NCBI RefSeq assembly: GCF_003610195.1 | Contig: NZ_RAPO01000002.1 | Location: 868,001-932,000, forward strand | DNA from: Halopiger aswanensis | GTDB taxonomy: Archaea; Halobacteriota; Halobacteria; Halobacteriales; Natrialbaceae | Direction of reading: 5' to 3' | DNA: 64,000 nucleotides | In this document: in pieces, positions 44,570 through 53,871 of the stretch | Layout: every line of letters begins with the position of its first letter | Position numbering within the stretch: the stretch's first letter is position 1 | The notes under the pieces: generated by a model | What the model saw: the letters and a program-made list of their open reading frames with translations, nothing else | Databases searched by the model: none | Told to the model about the DNA's origin: nothing | Made by a program: the position numbers and the translations under genes

Positions 44570-45692
44570 CGGCGCCGCGACCGACGGGGGGACGAGTAAG
44601 AATCGACCGACACTCTCCGCCGACGGCATCCGGACGTATCTCCGCTGTCCGCGCCGGTACGAGTTCGCGCACGTCCACGAGTTCGACGGCGACGAAGACG
44701 ATGCGGCCGCCGCAACCGCGGCTCGCGTCGACCTGCTGCGCCGAGCGATCTGTACCGCGCTCGAGCGCACCGAAATCGCCGATCCCGACGACGGGGACGC
44801 CGCCGCTGGCGACGCTGCCGACGCCCTCGAGGACGCCGCGCTCGAGCAGTTGGCGACGCTGTGGGACGAGCACGACGAGCGGTTCCACTCCCGCGAGCAG
44901 CGCCGCCACGAACGGCGCGTCCTCGAGGCGACGGCGAAGGCGTACGTCGAGGACGTCGGCGCGGACCACGGAGCGGGCGTCGGCCGGCTGCTCCGGAGCG
45001 GCGACGAACCTGCGAGCGCTGACCACTTAATCGGTCCCGATATCCGACTCTCGAGCACTGTAACACCGGAGATAGACGACGGAACTGGATCCGAATCGGG
45101 TTCGGACCTCGAGCCCGTGACGATCGATGCGACCGTCGACTACGTCTACGGCGACGGCTCGTCGGTCGTCGGCGTTCGCTTCGTCCCCTCCGTCGCCCCG
45201 CTCGGCATCCTCCGATACCGTTCGGACTGGGAGCGCGTCGCGGAACTGTTCGTCGACCACTTCGATCCCGAGGCCGAGGCGTTCGAGCCCGGTCCCGTCG
45301 GCGCGCTGTTCGAAACCGCCGTCGTGCTCGACGGGTTGCGGAACCTGTGCGATCGGCTCGGACTCGAGGACCGGACCTGTCGCTACGTCCAGATTCCGCT
45401 GGCCGACCGCTCCGGGACGTCGGTCAATTGGGTTCGCGGGACGGTCGAGACCAGCCTCGAGCCGGTCGACCTCACCGACGTCTACATCGACCACCTCACC
45501 TACGGCCGGACCCACGAACACCGAAACGAGACGGTCGACAACCGACTCGCGTCGGTCGTCGGCCGAATCGTCGCGGGCAGGTTCGATCCGTCCGATCGGT
45601 GGGAGCAGGTCGCGGAGCACGCCTGTCCCGAGTGCGCGTACACGGTTTGCTGCGGGGAGTACATCGCCGAGGAGGTGCGATTCGATGGATAA
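44562..45692 (+). CDS. AddB-like Fe-S nuclease domain protein with degenerate active site
   Basis: A 376-residue protein that overlaps both neighbours by eight bases. It has YLRCPRRYEF at the N-terminus and CPECAYTVCCGEYI at the C-terminus, the cysteine arrangement that frames the PD-(D/E)xK domain of AddB/Cas4-type nucleases with a 4Fe-4S cluster. The catalytic core should read D...DYKS, but here it reads VTIDATVDYVYGDGSSVVGVRF, so the E/D-x-K is lost. It probably acts as a structural or DNA-binding part of the complex. Confidence 0.7.
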   Translation: MTDGAATDGGTSKNRPTLSADGIRTYLRCPRRYEFAHVHEFDGDEDDAAAATAARVDLLRRAICTALERTEIADPDDGDAAAGDAADALEDAALEQLATLWDEHDERFHSREQRRHERRVLEATAKAYVEDVGADHGAGVGRLLRSGDEPASADHLIGPDIRLSSTVTPEIDDGTGSESGSDLEPVTIDATVDYVYGDGSSVVGVRFVPSVAPLGILRYRSDWERVAELFVDHFDPEAEAFEPGPVGALFETAVVLDGLRNLCDRLGLEDRTCRYVQIPLADRSGTSVNWVRGTVETSLEPVDLTDVYIDHLTYGRTHEHRNETVDNRLASVVGRIVAGRFDPSDRWEQVAEHACPECAYTVCCGEYIAEEVRFDG

Positions 45693-48600
45693 CCCGGCCG
45701 ACGAGAACGCTCCCGCAGAAGACGCGGACGAGAACCTCGAGCCGAAGGGCAACCAGCGGGCGGTCATCGACAGCGACGCGGCCTGCGTCTCCGTCGACGC
45801 CGGCGCCGGGACCGGGAAGACGACGACGATGCTCATGCGGATCGAGCACGCCATCGAGACGGGGGCGGTCGACCCCGACGACGTGCTGGTGCTCACCTTC
45901 GCGAACGAGGCCGCCGGCAGCATCCGCGACGCCGTCGCCGAGCGGCTCGATCCGGATACCGCGGCCGCGATCGACGTCTACACTTACCACTCGTTCTGTT
46001 ACCGGCTCGTCCGCGAGTACGCCTACTACCTCGGCTACTCGCCGGAGTTCGAGGTCGTCACCGAGCGCAAGCGCCGCCGGATCGTCGGCCGCCTGCTCGC
46101 GACCACCGACTACGGCTTCGCGGCCTCGCCCGAGCGTCACGGTCCACAGTCGGACCTGACCGACGCTGTCGACGACTTCATCCAAACGATGAGCCAGGAG
46201 GACGTCACCCCCGAGCAGCTCCGGGCGGGCCTGCCGGACGTGCGAACCATCGAACTCTGCAACGAGTTCGTCCTCTGGCTCGAGCGCCGCGCCGGACAGG
46301 ATCTCTCCTTCGATTCGGAGGCGCTGCGATACTTCAACCGCGACGAGCACCTCGAGACGGCCCGCGAGTCGCTGGTCGGCTACGGGAAACTCGTCGAGTA
46401 CTGCCGCGAGAAGATCGCCGAGTCGCCCGAGCCGTTCCGCGAGGACGCGGTCGTGCGGGACGTCGACCGCTATCTGCGGGTCCTCCAGACCTGCGTAACG
46501 AATACCATCGAGGCGCTCTCGCTCGAGGAGCCGACGACCAAACAGCTTCCGCGGGCGCTGTTCGGCAACGAGATCTGGCGGCAGAAAACGGAGCGCATAG
46601 AGCAGAGCCCGTTCGGCCGGCTGAAACACTACGTCGAGTTCCTCCGGCTGGCGCGCCACTACGCCGACGTCTACGCGGATTACCACGAGGCCTTAGCCGA
46701 GGAGCGCGCGCTGGATTTCGACGAACTGGTGCGGACGGCCACGGAGTTGCTGGACGACGAGGCGATCGCGGACGAGATCACCGGCCAGTGGGACCAGGTC
46801 TACTGCGACGAGTTCCAGGACACCGACGAGACGCAGTTCGGCCTCATCACCGAACTGACCGACGGGTCCGACCGACCGGACCTGCTCGCGATCGGCGACA
46901 AGGACCAGGCGATCTACGGCTGGCGCGGCACCGACCGCGAGGGGCTGGATCGGCTCGCCGACGAGTACGACGACCACGAGTCGATCGAACTCGAGCTTAA
47001 CTTCCGTTCGCGCCAGGAGATCCTCGATCTCACGAACCACTGCGATTACGGCCCCCAGTCCTCGAAGACGCTGCGGGAGGTCGGCCGAGAGAACGGCGAG
47101 AGAGCGGACGCCGCAGAGCCGGTCGACCGCGTCGTCAAAGTCGAGAGCGCCGACGTCCCCGGGTCGACCGCCGACCAGGTCGCGACGACGGTCTCGAGGC
47201 TGCTCAACGGCGAGGCCGAAACCGTTCCCCAGCGGAGCCTCGAGGACGTCGCGATCATCGTGCGGACGAACCGTCACGCGCAAGCGGTCGCGGACGAACT
47301 CCGGGAGCGACGGATTCCCTACGAAATCTCGGGCTCGCCGCGGGGCGAAATCTCGCCGGGAATTCGGACGGTGCTCTCCTACCTCCGCACCCCCGTCGAT
47401 CCGGACGCCGACGTCCACCTCCGGCGGGTGCTGCTCTACCGCTACCGGCTCTCGGAGGCCGACCTAACAACCCTGCAGGGACGCGACGGATCGCTCTACG
47501 ACGCCGTCTTCGATATCGATCCCGACGCCCTCGAAAACCCGGACCGCCTCGAGACGGCGCGCGAGCACCTCGAGGAACTCGCGACGCTGCGGGACGTCTA
47601 CCCGCTCTCGGGCTTTATCCGCCGGTTCCGCGAGTTGACCCGGATCGAGTGGTTCCTCACGAGCGACGAGCGGGCGGACCTCGACCGTCTCGACCGGTTC
47701 GTCGAGCGCTACGATCCCGAGACCGTCGTCGGGACGCTGACGTCCGAGTTCGTCGATGCGCTGGAGCGGACGCTCCGAGGCGGCGGCAGCGACCGAACGC
47801 GGGGCACCCAGTCGACGGACTCGATCGACGTGATGACCGTCCACCAGGCGAAGGGCCTCGAGTTCGACACCGTCCTCGTCCCCTACCTCTCCGACGAGGA
47901 GTGGTGCGTCGAATCCGACTACGCCCAGCGCGCCCGCGAGCGGCTGCTCGCGGCGACCCTCGACGACGAGATCGAGTCGCCGCTGTGTTCGGATCTGGCC
48001 GCCGAGACCGTCGCGGAGGAGTGGCGCGTCCTCCACGTCGCGCTGACCCGAGCCGAAAATCACCTGTTCGTCTTCGGCGCCGAGTACGACTACGACGGCG
48101 GCGAGGAGGAACTCGGGGTTTCGACCGCCGACGCCTGTCTCGCGGCCGATATCGAGTGGTCGACCGCCGGCCAGCGGATGAACCTCTGGTCGTCGCTGAC
48201 CGAGAGCTTCGAACGGGTGCGGGCGCAGTACCCCGAAACGGTCGCCGACCGGACCGACGAAATCGCCCACTCCGCCGACGTTACGCCGGGTTCGATCACC
48301 TACTACAGCGACTACGACGAGCGGGACGTCGAACCGCTCGAGACGCGCGAGGCGATCGAGACCGTCCACCGGCTCGGTCAGCTGTTGCGGGAGGGGACGT
48401 TGCTCCCGGCGGCCGACGCCGCCAGCCACGGCGACGAGGACGTCCGCGAGTCGGTCCGGATGCCCAGCGGTCGCCGGCCCTCGGCGCTGACGACCGACAC
48501 CGTCCGGTTCCCGGTCGAGACGCTCTCGGATGCGACCGAGCTCCCGGTCGCGATGCGCCACAGCTACAGCGCGATGGCAACCCACGACACCTGCCCGCGA

Positions 48601-49434
48601 AAGCACTACCTCGAGCACGTCGTGACGGCGATGGACGACCCGCTACCCCTCGGCGCGGTCGATTCGCGGGGCGGGAGCGGGGCCGGCGGCTCGCGGATCG
48701 TCGGCACCGTCTTCCACGACGTCGCCGAGGAGGCCTTCTACCGGGAGTACGAGACGCGCGACGAGTGGCGCGAGGCCGCCGTTCGACAGCTGACCGCGCG
48801 GGACCTGCTCGAGCACCGCGAGCCGGTGCTGGCCTGCATCGATCGCTACTTCGAGGCGACTGCGCCCGGATTCGACCGGCCGGTCGCGGAGTGGGAGCCG
48901 CTCGCGGCCGAAGTGCCGTTCTCGCTGTCCGAAGTCGACGGCGTGGCCGGCGACGTGATCGGCTACGTGGACTCGATTCGGCGGCTGCCCGCGGACGTCG
49001 CGGCCGACGCCGACGCTGGTGCACTGTCACGGCCCCGAGAGCGAGCCGGCGACCTCGCCGTCCTCGACTACAAGACGACGGCCGAGCGGATCGATCCCGA
49101 CGACGCGGTCCAGTTGGCGCTGTACGCGCGGGCCTGCGAGCAGCGCTTCGACGAGCCGATCGGCGCCGTCGGCTACGTCTACGTCGGCGACCTCGAGGGC
49201 GCAGACACAGAAACTGGGGGCGAACCGCGCGTCGAACTGTTCGACCCCGACGACCTCCCGCCGTGGGCGAGCGTCCGCGGGACGCTCGAGTCCGTCGACG
49301 ATCCCGCCTACCTCGAGACGACGCCGGGCGACCACTGTCAGTACTGCCCTCACCGGTCGCTCGGCTGTGCGCCCGACGAGTACCTCGAGGACGTGGCGGT
49401 CGGTCTCGAGTCGCGGTCGCTGACGGACGATTGA
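45685..49434 (+). CDS. UvrD-type helicase fused to Fe-S PD-(D/E)xK nuclease (AddA/B-like)
   Basis: A 1249-residue helicase-nuclease. Motif I is DAGAGTGKTTTML, II DEFQDTDETQF, III GDKDQAIYGWRG, V MTVHQAKGLEFDTVLV and VI VALTRAENHLFVFG. The C-terminus carries a nuclease with VIGYVDSI and LAVLDYKTT (D-x-K type), framed by HDTCPRKHYLEHV and CQYCPHRSLGC cysteines for a 4Fe-4S cluster. SD GGAGGTG lies eight bases before the ATG. It is the active motor and nuclease of a three-gene AddAB-like end-processing complex for recombination. The ATG at 45685 overlaps the upstream gene. Confidence 0.9.
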   Translation: MDNPADENAPAEDADENLEPKGNQRAVIDSDAACVSVDAGAGTGKTTTMLMRIEHAIETGAVDPDDVLVLTFANEAAGSIRDAVAERLDPDTAAAIDVYTYHSFCYRLVREYAYYLGYSPEFEVVTERKRRRIVGRLLATTDYGFAASPERHGPQSDLTDAVDDFIQTMSQEDVTPEQLRAGLPDVRTIELCNEFVLWLERRAGQDLSFDSEALRYFNRDEHLETARESLVGYGKLVEYCREKIAESPEPFREDAVVRDVDRYLRVLQTCVTNTIEALSLEEPTTKQLPRALFGNEIWRQKTERIEQSPFGRLKHYVEFLRLARHYADVYADYHEALAEERALDFDELVRTATELLDDEAIADEITGQWDQVYCDEFQDTDETQFGLITELTDGSDRPDLLAIGDKDQAIYGWRGTDREGLDRLADEYDDHESIELELNFRSRQEILDLTNHCDYGPQSSKTLREVGRENGERADAAEPVDRVVKVESADVPGSTADQVATTVSRLLNGEAETVPQRSLEDVAIIVRTNRHAQAVADELRERRIPYEISGSPRGEISPGIRTVLSYLRTPVDPDADVHLRRVLLYRYRLSEADLTTLQGRDGSLYDAVFDIDPDALENPDRLETAREHLEELATLRDVYPLSGFIRRFRELTRIEWFLTSDERADLDRLDRFVERYDPETVVGTLTSEFVDALERTLRGGGSDRTRGTQSTDSIDVMTVHQAKGLEFDTVLVPYLSDEEWCVESDYAQRARERLLAATLDDEIESPLCSDLAAETVAEEWRVLHVALTRAENHLFVFGAEYDYDGGEEELGVSTADACLAADIEWSTAGQRMNLWSSLTESFERVRAQYPETVADRTDEIAHSADVTPGSITYYSDYDERDVEPLETREAIETVHRLGQLLREGTLLPAADAASHGDEDVRESVRMPSGRRPSALTTDTVRFPVETLSDATELPVAMRHSYSAMATHDTCPRKHYLEHVVTAMDDPLPLGAVDSRGGSGAGGSRIVGTVFHDVAEEAFYREYETRDEWREAAVRQLTARDLLEHREPVLACIDRYFEATAPGFDRPVAEWEPLAAEVPFSLSEVDGVAGDVIGYVDSIRRLPADVAADADAGALSRPRERAGDLAVLDYKTTAERIDPDDAVQLALYARACEQRFDEPIGAVGYVYVGDLEGADTETGGEPRVELFDPDDLPPWASVRGTLESVDDPAYLETTPGDHCQYCPHRSLGCAPDEYLEDVAVGLESRSLTDD

Positions 49435-49508
49435 GCGGCTGCGGTCGTCGAACCTCGCGTCGCGAATACGGACGTTTATTCCCCCGCAGTCGAACCGCTA
49501 CGTGTACG

Positions 49509-50051
49509 ATGATCGAGGCGACGCTGTGTTTTCCGATGCGCTCGCGGTCGAATGGCGACGACCCGACAGCTAGCGCCGACGACGCTCCTGACGAGGTCCT
49601 CCTCATCGAGAAGCGCCGCGGGCTCGGCGAGGGCTGGTACAACGGCCCCGGCGGTAAACTCGAGAGCGCGGAGACCCCCCGGGAGTGCGCCGTCCGCGAG
49701 ACCCGCGAGGAGGTCGGTCTCGGGATCGATCCGGCCGACCTCGAGAAGGCGGGCGAGCTCCGATTCCTGCTGAACGGCGAGGAACACACGTTCTGTCACG
49801 TCTTCCGGACGACGGAATTCGACGGCGAGCCGGCGGCCTCCGCCGAAGCGCGTCCGGAGTGGGTCCCGGTCGAGGACGTGCCCTACGACCAGATGTGGGA
49901 GGACGACCGGCTGTGGCTGCCGACGGTGCTCGAGGGCGAGACCGTCCGCGGCGAGTTCCGCTTCGAGGCTGAGGGCGACGAGCCCTTAGACGAAGCCGAG
50001 TTCGTCGACCACGACCTCGAGACCGGCGTCTCGTTCGAGGCGGGCGACTAA
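49509..50051 (+). CDS. NUDIX hydrolase, 8-oxo-dGTP diphosphatase type
   Basis: A 180-residue protein. The NUDIX box is intact: [28 protein letters not shown]. The MTH1-like features are the start [33 protein letters not shown] and the C-terminal [21 protein letters not shown], which resembles the MTH1 group. It probably cleaves oxidised nucleotides such as 8-oxo-dGTP, a natural neighbour for repair genes. The C-terminal 35 residues are acidic. Confidence 0.92.
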   Translation: MIEATLCFPMRSRSNGDDPTASADDAPDEVLLIEKRRGLGEGWYNGPGGKLESAETPRECAVRETREEVGLGIDPADLEKAGELRFLLNGEEHTFCHVFRTTEFDGEPAASAEARPEWVPVEDVPYDQMWEDDRLWLPTVLEGETVRGEFRFEAEGDEPLDEAEFVDHDLETGVSFEAGD

Positions 50052-50071
50052 TCGAGCGGCGTCGCGGTACG

Positions 50072-51832
50072 TTACGCGTCCCAGCCCTGATGCTCGGGGT
50101 GGGTCGCAGCCCGATCGTGGTTCCGGCCGCGCTCCCAGACGTCGCCGGTGGCGCCGGACGGACCGCGCCGCGTCTTCCACTCGAATTCGCCCGGATCGTC
50201 GATCGTGACCTGCCAGACGTTACCCGCCGACCAGGTGCCCTCGACGCCGCCGCCCCAGTTCGTGAGTTCGTCGGTCCCGCCGGTGAAGTAGACGGATTCG
50301 CCGGGTTCGACCTCGACGGTCACCCGTAACGTGAGTTCGCCGTCAGGTCGGGCGGTTTCGCCCCGACCCTCGGGCGCGTACATCACCCATCCGTTGGACG
50401 GAACGGACAGTTCGACCCAGCCGTCGTCGTTGGTGGTGATCGACCCTCGGTGCCCGGTGTAATCGACGAGCGGTTCGTTCACCCAGGACGTTTCGACCCA
50501 CTCGGTTCGCTCGGCGGGGCCGTTGTTGATCCCCGCCAACAGGTTCGCCTCCCGCTCGAAAGCGTAGAGGTCTTCGCCGACGTACCGATCGATAGCCGGC
50601 CCGGACGCGAGGTTCCGTTTGATCCAGATCAAGTCCTCGAGGTACGGGTCGTCGACGGCGGCGCTGCTCTCCGCGGTGAGAAAGAGCATCGGCGTCCCCG
50701 GGAACGAGAGGACGTAGGCGTGGGCGAGTTCGACTTCGGTGCCTTCCTCGTCGTAGTTCGCCGGATCGTCGCCGTCGTCGATGCCGACGTTCGGGCCCGG
50801 AGCGTCGTGGTTCTGGACGAACGTCACGGCGGCGCTCGGGTCCTCGTGGACGATGCCCCGCGCCGCGTCCTGTGCGAGCGCGGTCATGTCGCCGCCCTCG
50901 AAGGCGTCGAGGAGGGCGTAGTACAGCGGGTAGTCGAAGACGGTCATGCCGGTGTTCGCGAACTCCGTGACCGTGTCCTTGTCCCCGTCCCAGACCTCGC
51001 CGACGCGCCAGAGGCCGAGGTCGTCGGCGAGCGGGTTGATCTCGGACTCGAAGTACCACGGCCAGACGTGACCGGCGGCGTCGAGCCGCAGTCCGTCGGC
51101 GCCGAGGTCGGCGATCCGCTCGATGTAGTCAGCCTGCTCGCGCTGCACGTGAGGGTGTTCGTGATCGAACGAGGGCAACCCGAGCAGATCGCACTCGTAG
51201 AGCGCGCGCTCCTCGTCGTTCCCCTCCCCTTGCCAGTAACAGTCCTCGCCGAGCGTCCCGTAGTCGTGAAAGTGTTCGTCCCGATCGAATTGGGGCAGTT
51301 CGACCGCGCCGTCGGGACCGGTCGCCGACGCCATGTGATTGAGCACGGCGTCGACGACGACGTCGATGTCGTGCTCGTGAGCGGTCTCGATCATCGACTC
51401 GAGCGCCGCCTCGGTCCCGTAGGGCGAGTCGAAGTCCCGGTAGTCGACCGGCTGGTAGCCGATCGGCGGATGGGGCTCGAGGTAGCCGTAGTCCGGGTGC
51501 GGATCGCCGTAGTAGCCGTCCTGATCCGCGGTGGTCTGGTCCGCCCACTCGAGCATGGGTGTCGCCGGCTGCGGGACCCAGATACCGTCGATCCCGAGGT
51601 CGGCGAGGCGCTGCAGGTCGTCTTCGACGTCCCGCCACTCCGCGTGGAAGTACTGGTAGAGAACCGGTTCGCCGTCGGCGTCCGAGGTCGGACCGTCCGG
51701 CATCGCCCGCGTGCGCTCGGTGCCGACGGAAACGCCGGCGACCGACAGCGCGCCGAGCGTCGCACCGGCTCGCAGCAGCGTTCGTCGGTCGACGTCAAGT
51801 GCGTCTCGATCGCGAGAGTCGTTGGCTTCCAT
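50072..51832 (-). CDS. Tat-secreted GH13 alpha-amylase with C-terminal starch-binding-like domain
   Basis: A 586-residue exported glycosidase. The Tat signal is DRRTLLRAGATLGALSVAGV near residue 15. Catalytic regions are DVVVDAVLNHMAS (I), GLRLDAAGHVW (II, nucleophile Asp), VGEVWDG (III, acid Glu) and FVQNHDAPG (IV). The C-terminal 100 residues (VTVEVEPGESVYFTGGTDELTNW) resemble a starch-binding domain. It cleaves alpha-1,4 glucans outside the cell. The start at 51832 is chosen over 51868. It is divergent from proS across an AT-rich gap. Confidence 0.93.
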   Translation of the reverse strand: MEANDSRDRDALDVDRRTLLRAGATLGALSVAGVSVGTERTRAMPDGPTSDADGEPVLYQYFHAEWRDVEDDLQRLADLGIDGIWVPQPATPMLEWADQTTADQDGYYGDPHPDYGYLEPHPPIGYQPVDYRDFDSPYGTEAALESMIETAHEHDIDVVVDAVLNHMASATGPDGAVELPQFDRDEHFHDYGTLGEDCYWQGEGNDEERALYECDLLGLPSFDHEHPHVQREQADYIERIADLGADGLRLDAAGHVWPWYFESEINPLADDLGLWRVGEVWDGDKDTVTEFANTGMTVFDYPLYYALLDAFEGGDMTALAQDAARGIVHEDPSAAVTFVQNHDAPGPNVGIDDGDDPANYDEEGTEVELAHAYVLSFPGTPMLFLTAESSAAVDDPYLEDLIWIKRNLASGPAIDRYVGEDLYAFEREANLLAGINNGPAERTEWVETSWVNEPLVDYTGHRGSITTNDDGWVELSVPSNGWVMYAPEGRGETARPDGELTLRVTVEVEPGESVYFTGGTDELTNWGGGVEGTWSAGNVWQVTIDDPGEFEWKTRRGPSGATGDVWERGRNHDRAATHPEHQGWDA

Positions 51833-52008
51833 GCGGAACCGTCCACAACATGTGAAGTAATAAAACATAATACTTTTAACTAAATTTAGTACGTCGATAT
51901 TTTATCCGAATACGGACCCGATATTTGTCTCCGGTTCGACCGGCACCGCCCGGGTTGCGGCGTCGCCCCTTCGTATCGTTTAAGCCCGCGGTGGCAGTGA
52001 GACGATGT
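51833..52008. promoter_or_regulatory. Divergent promoter region, amylase and proS
   Basis: An AT-rich 176-bp gap; the stretch AAGTAATAAAACATAATACT (about 51855-51875) stands out and can hold the amylase promoter. TTTAAG at 51979-51984, about 26 bp before proS, can hold its TATA box. Confidence 0.5.
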
Positions 52009-53490
52009 ATGAGCGACGAGAGTCAGGAACTCGGGATCACCGAGTCGAAATCGCACAAGCCCGGCGAGTGGTACGCCGAAGTCGTCCAGAAGGCCGGTCT
52101 CGCGGACTACGCGCCGATGGGCGGATTCATCGTCACCAAGCCTCGCGGCTACGCGCTCTGGGAGTCGATCCAGGACGCGCTCGACGGCTGGTTCAAGGAC
52201 ACGGGCGTCGACAACGTCTACTTCCCCATGTTCATCCCCGAGTCCTTCCTCGAGCGCGAGAAGGACATCGTCGAAGGGTTCGACCCCGAGGTCGCCTGGG
52301 TCACCCAGGGCGGCCACGAAGAACTCGAGGAGCGGCTCGCGGTCCGGCCGACCAGCGAATCGATCATCACGCCTTTCATGGCCGACTGGGTCCGCAGCCA
52401 CCGCGACCTGCCGCTGCGGCTGAACCAGTGGTGTTCCGTGGTGCGGTGGGAGGCCACCGAGACCAAGCCCTTCTTCCGGACGAAGGAGTTCATGTGGCAG
52501 GAGGGCCACACCGCCCACGCCTCGAGCGAGGACGCCTGGAAGGAGGTCTGGACCCGACTGGGCCAGTACGAGCGCGTCTACGAGGACGTCCTTGCGATTC
52601 CGGTGCTGCGCGGCAAGAAGCCCGAGCACGACAAGTTCCCCGGCGCGGACACCACGACGACGGTCGAGGCGCTGATGCCCGACGGCAAGTCCGTCCAGGG
52701 CGGCACCAGCCACCACCTCGGCCAGTCCTTCGCCGAGGCGTTCGACATCACCTTCGTCGACGAGGACGAGGAGGAACGGACCGCCTACACCACCTCGTGG
52801 GGGCTCTCCTGGCGCGCGCTCGGCGCGCTCGTCATGACCCACTCGGACGATCAGGGGCTCGTGCTGCCCCCGACCATCGCGCCCACGCAGGTCGTCATCG
52901 TCCCCATCTGGCAGGAAGACACCAAGGAGGACGTCCTCGAGTACTCCGAGGGGATCGCCGAAGAACTCGAGGAGGCCGGCTTCCGCGTCGAACTCGACGA
53001 CCGCGACGAGCGCAATCCCGGCTTCAAGTTCAACGAGCACGAACTCAACGGCGTCCCGCTCCGCCTGGAGATCGGCCCCAACGAGGTCGAAGACGAGGAG
53101 GTCACGCTCGTCCACCGCCCCGACAACGAGCAGTCCGTCGGCGACCGCGACGAGATCGTCGACACCGTCGACGCGCACCTCGAGGAGATCTACGACAAAC
53201 TCTACGAAACCGCCGAGGAGAACTTAGAGGAGAACATCCGCGAGGCCCACAGCCCCGAGGAGATCATGGGCACGATCGGCAAGCACGGCGGCTACGTGAA
53301 GACGCCGTGGTGCGGCGACGAGGCCTGCGAGGAGGCCATCAAGGAGAAGGTTGCCGCCGAAATCGTCATGCAGCCCCTCGAGGACGAGGGCGGCGAAACC
53401 GCGGGCGAGGTGCCCGAACCCGAGGAGGACGAGTGCGGCGTCTGCGGCGAACCTGCCGACGAGATCGCGTACTTCGCGAAGTCGTACTGA
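52009..53490 (+). CDS. proS: Prolyl-tRNA synthetase, archaeal/eukaryotic type
   Basis: Charges tRNA-Pro. A 493-residue class II synthetase. Motif 2 is in NQWCSVVRWEATETKPFFRTKEF near residue 140, and motif 3 is in TSWGLSWRALGALVMTHSDDQGLVLPP near residue 263. The C-terminal extension ends with CGDEACEEAIKEKVAAEI and ECGVCGEPADEIAYFAKSY, the zinc-binding C-terminal domain of the archaeal/eukaryotic ProRS with its free terminal Tyr. The ATG at 52009 is preferred to 52005 or 51925. Confidence 0.96.
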   Translation: MSDESQELGITESKSHKPGEWYAEVVQKAGLADYAPMGGFIVTKPRGYALWESIQDALDGWFKDTGVDNVYFPMFIPESFLEREKDIVEGFDPEVAWVTQGGHEELEERLAVRPTSESIITPFMADWVRSHRDLPLRLNQWCSVVRWEATETKPFFRTKEFMWQEGHTAHASSEDAWKEVWTRLGQYERVYEDVLAIPVLRGKKPEHDKFPGADTTTTVEALMPDGKSVQGGTSHHLGQSFAEAFDITFVDEDEEERTAYTTSWGLSWRALGALVMTHSDDQGLVLPPTIAPTQVVIVPIWQEDTKEDVLEYSEGIAEELEEAGFRVELDDRDERNPGFKFNEHELNGVPLRLEIGPNEVEDEEVTLVHRPDNEQSVGDRDEIVDTVDAHLEEIYDKLYETAEENLEENIREAHSPEEIMGTIGKHGGYVKTPWCGDEACEEAIKEKVAAEIVMQPLEDEGGETAGEVPEPEEDECGVCGEPADEIAYFAKSY

Positions 53491-53871
53491 ACAGCCGATC
53501 TACCGCCGATCTCGGCGGCCGACGTAACCGGTCAGGACAACCGAACCTAATTCTTTAACCCAAGAGGGCTTACCAGTGGGGCCGAATGTTTAGCTGTGGT
53601 GTTCACTCTGGTGGGTGAACACTACGTGCCTCTGACATAACCCTTTCTGCAGTCAGGTCCAGTATTCGTTCGAGTCTCGGGAGCCGCCCGCACCGCAAGT
53701 CCCAATAGCACCGTCTGCAGCCGCTGTATCAGCGGATACGTGATCCGGATAAAACATAATAATATATCTGTATAAATTGTATCTATATCCCTTATATCCA
53801 ATTGTATGTGTCTATAATACACTTAGTCATTATGGAGTAGCCTCTTATAGCTGATCTGGCTAGGGTGGGGT
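53491..53871. other. Gap before gltB with hairpin and AT-rich promoter DNA
   Basis: 381 bp without a gene. GTGTTCAC (53599-53606) pairs with GTGAACAC (53615-53622), a hairpin about 110 bp after proS that could be its terminator or an operator. From about 53750 to 53825 the DNA is very AT-rich (repeated TATA/ATAAT), which suits a gltB promoter or regulator site. Confidence 0.6.

Noticed and set aside
44562-45692. Cas4 of a CRISPR system
   Set aside because: The cysteine frame resembles Cas4, but it sits in an AddAB-like operon, has no intact active site, and there are no cas genes or arrays in the window.
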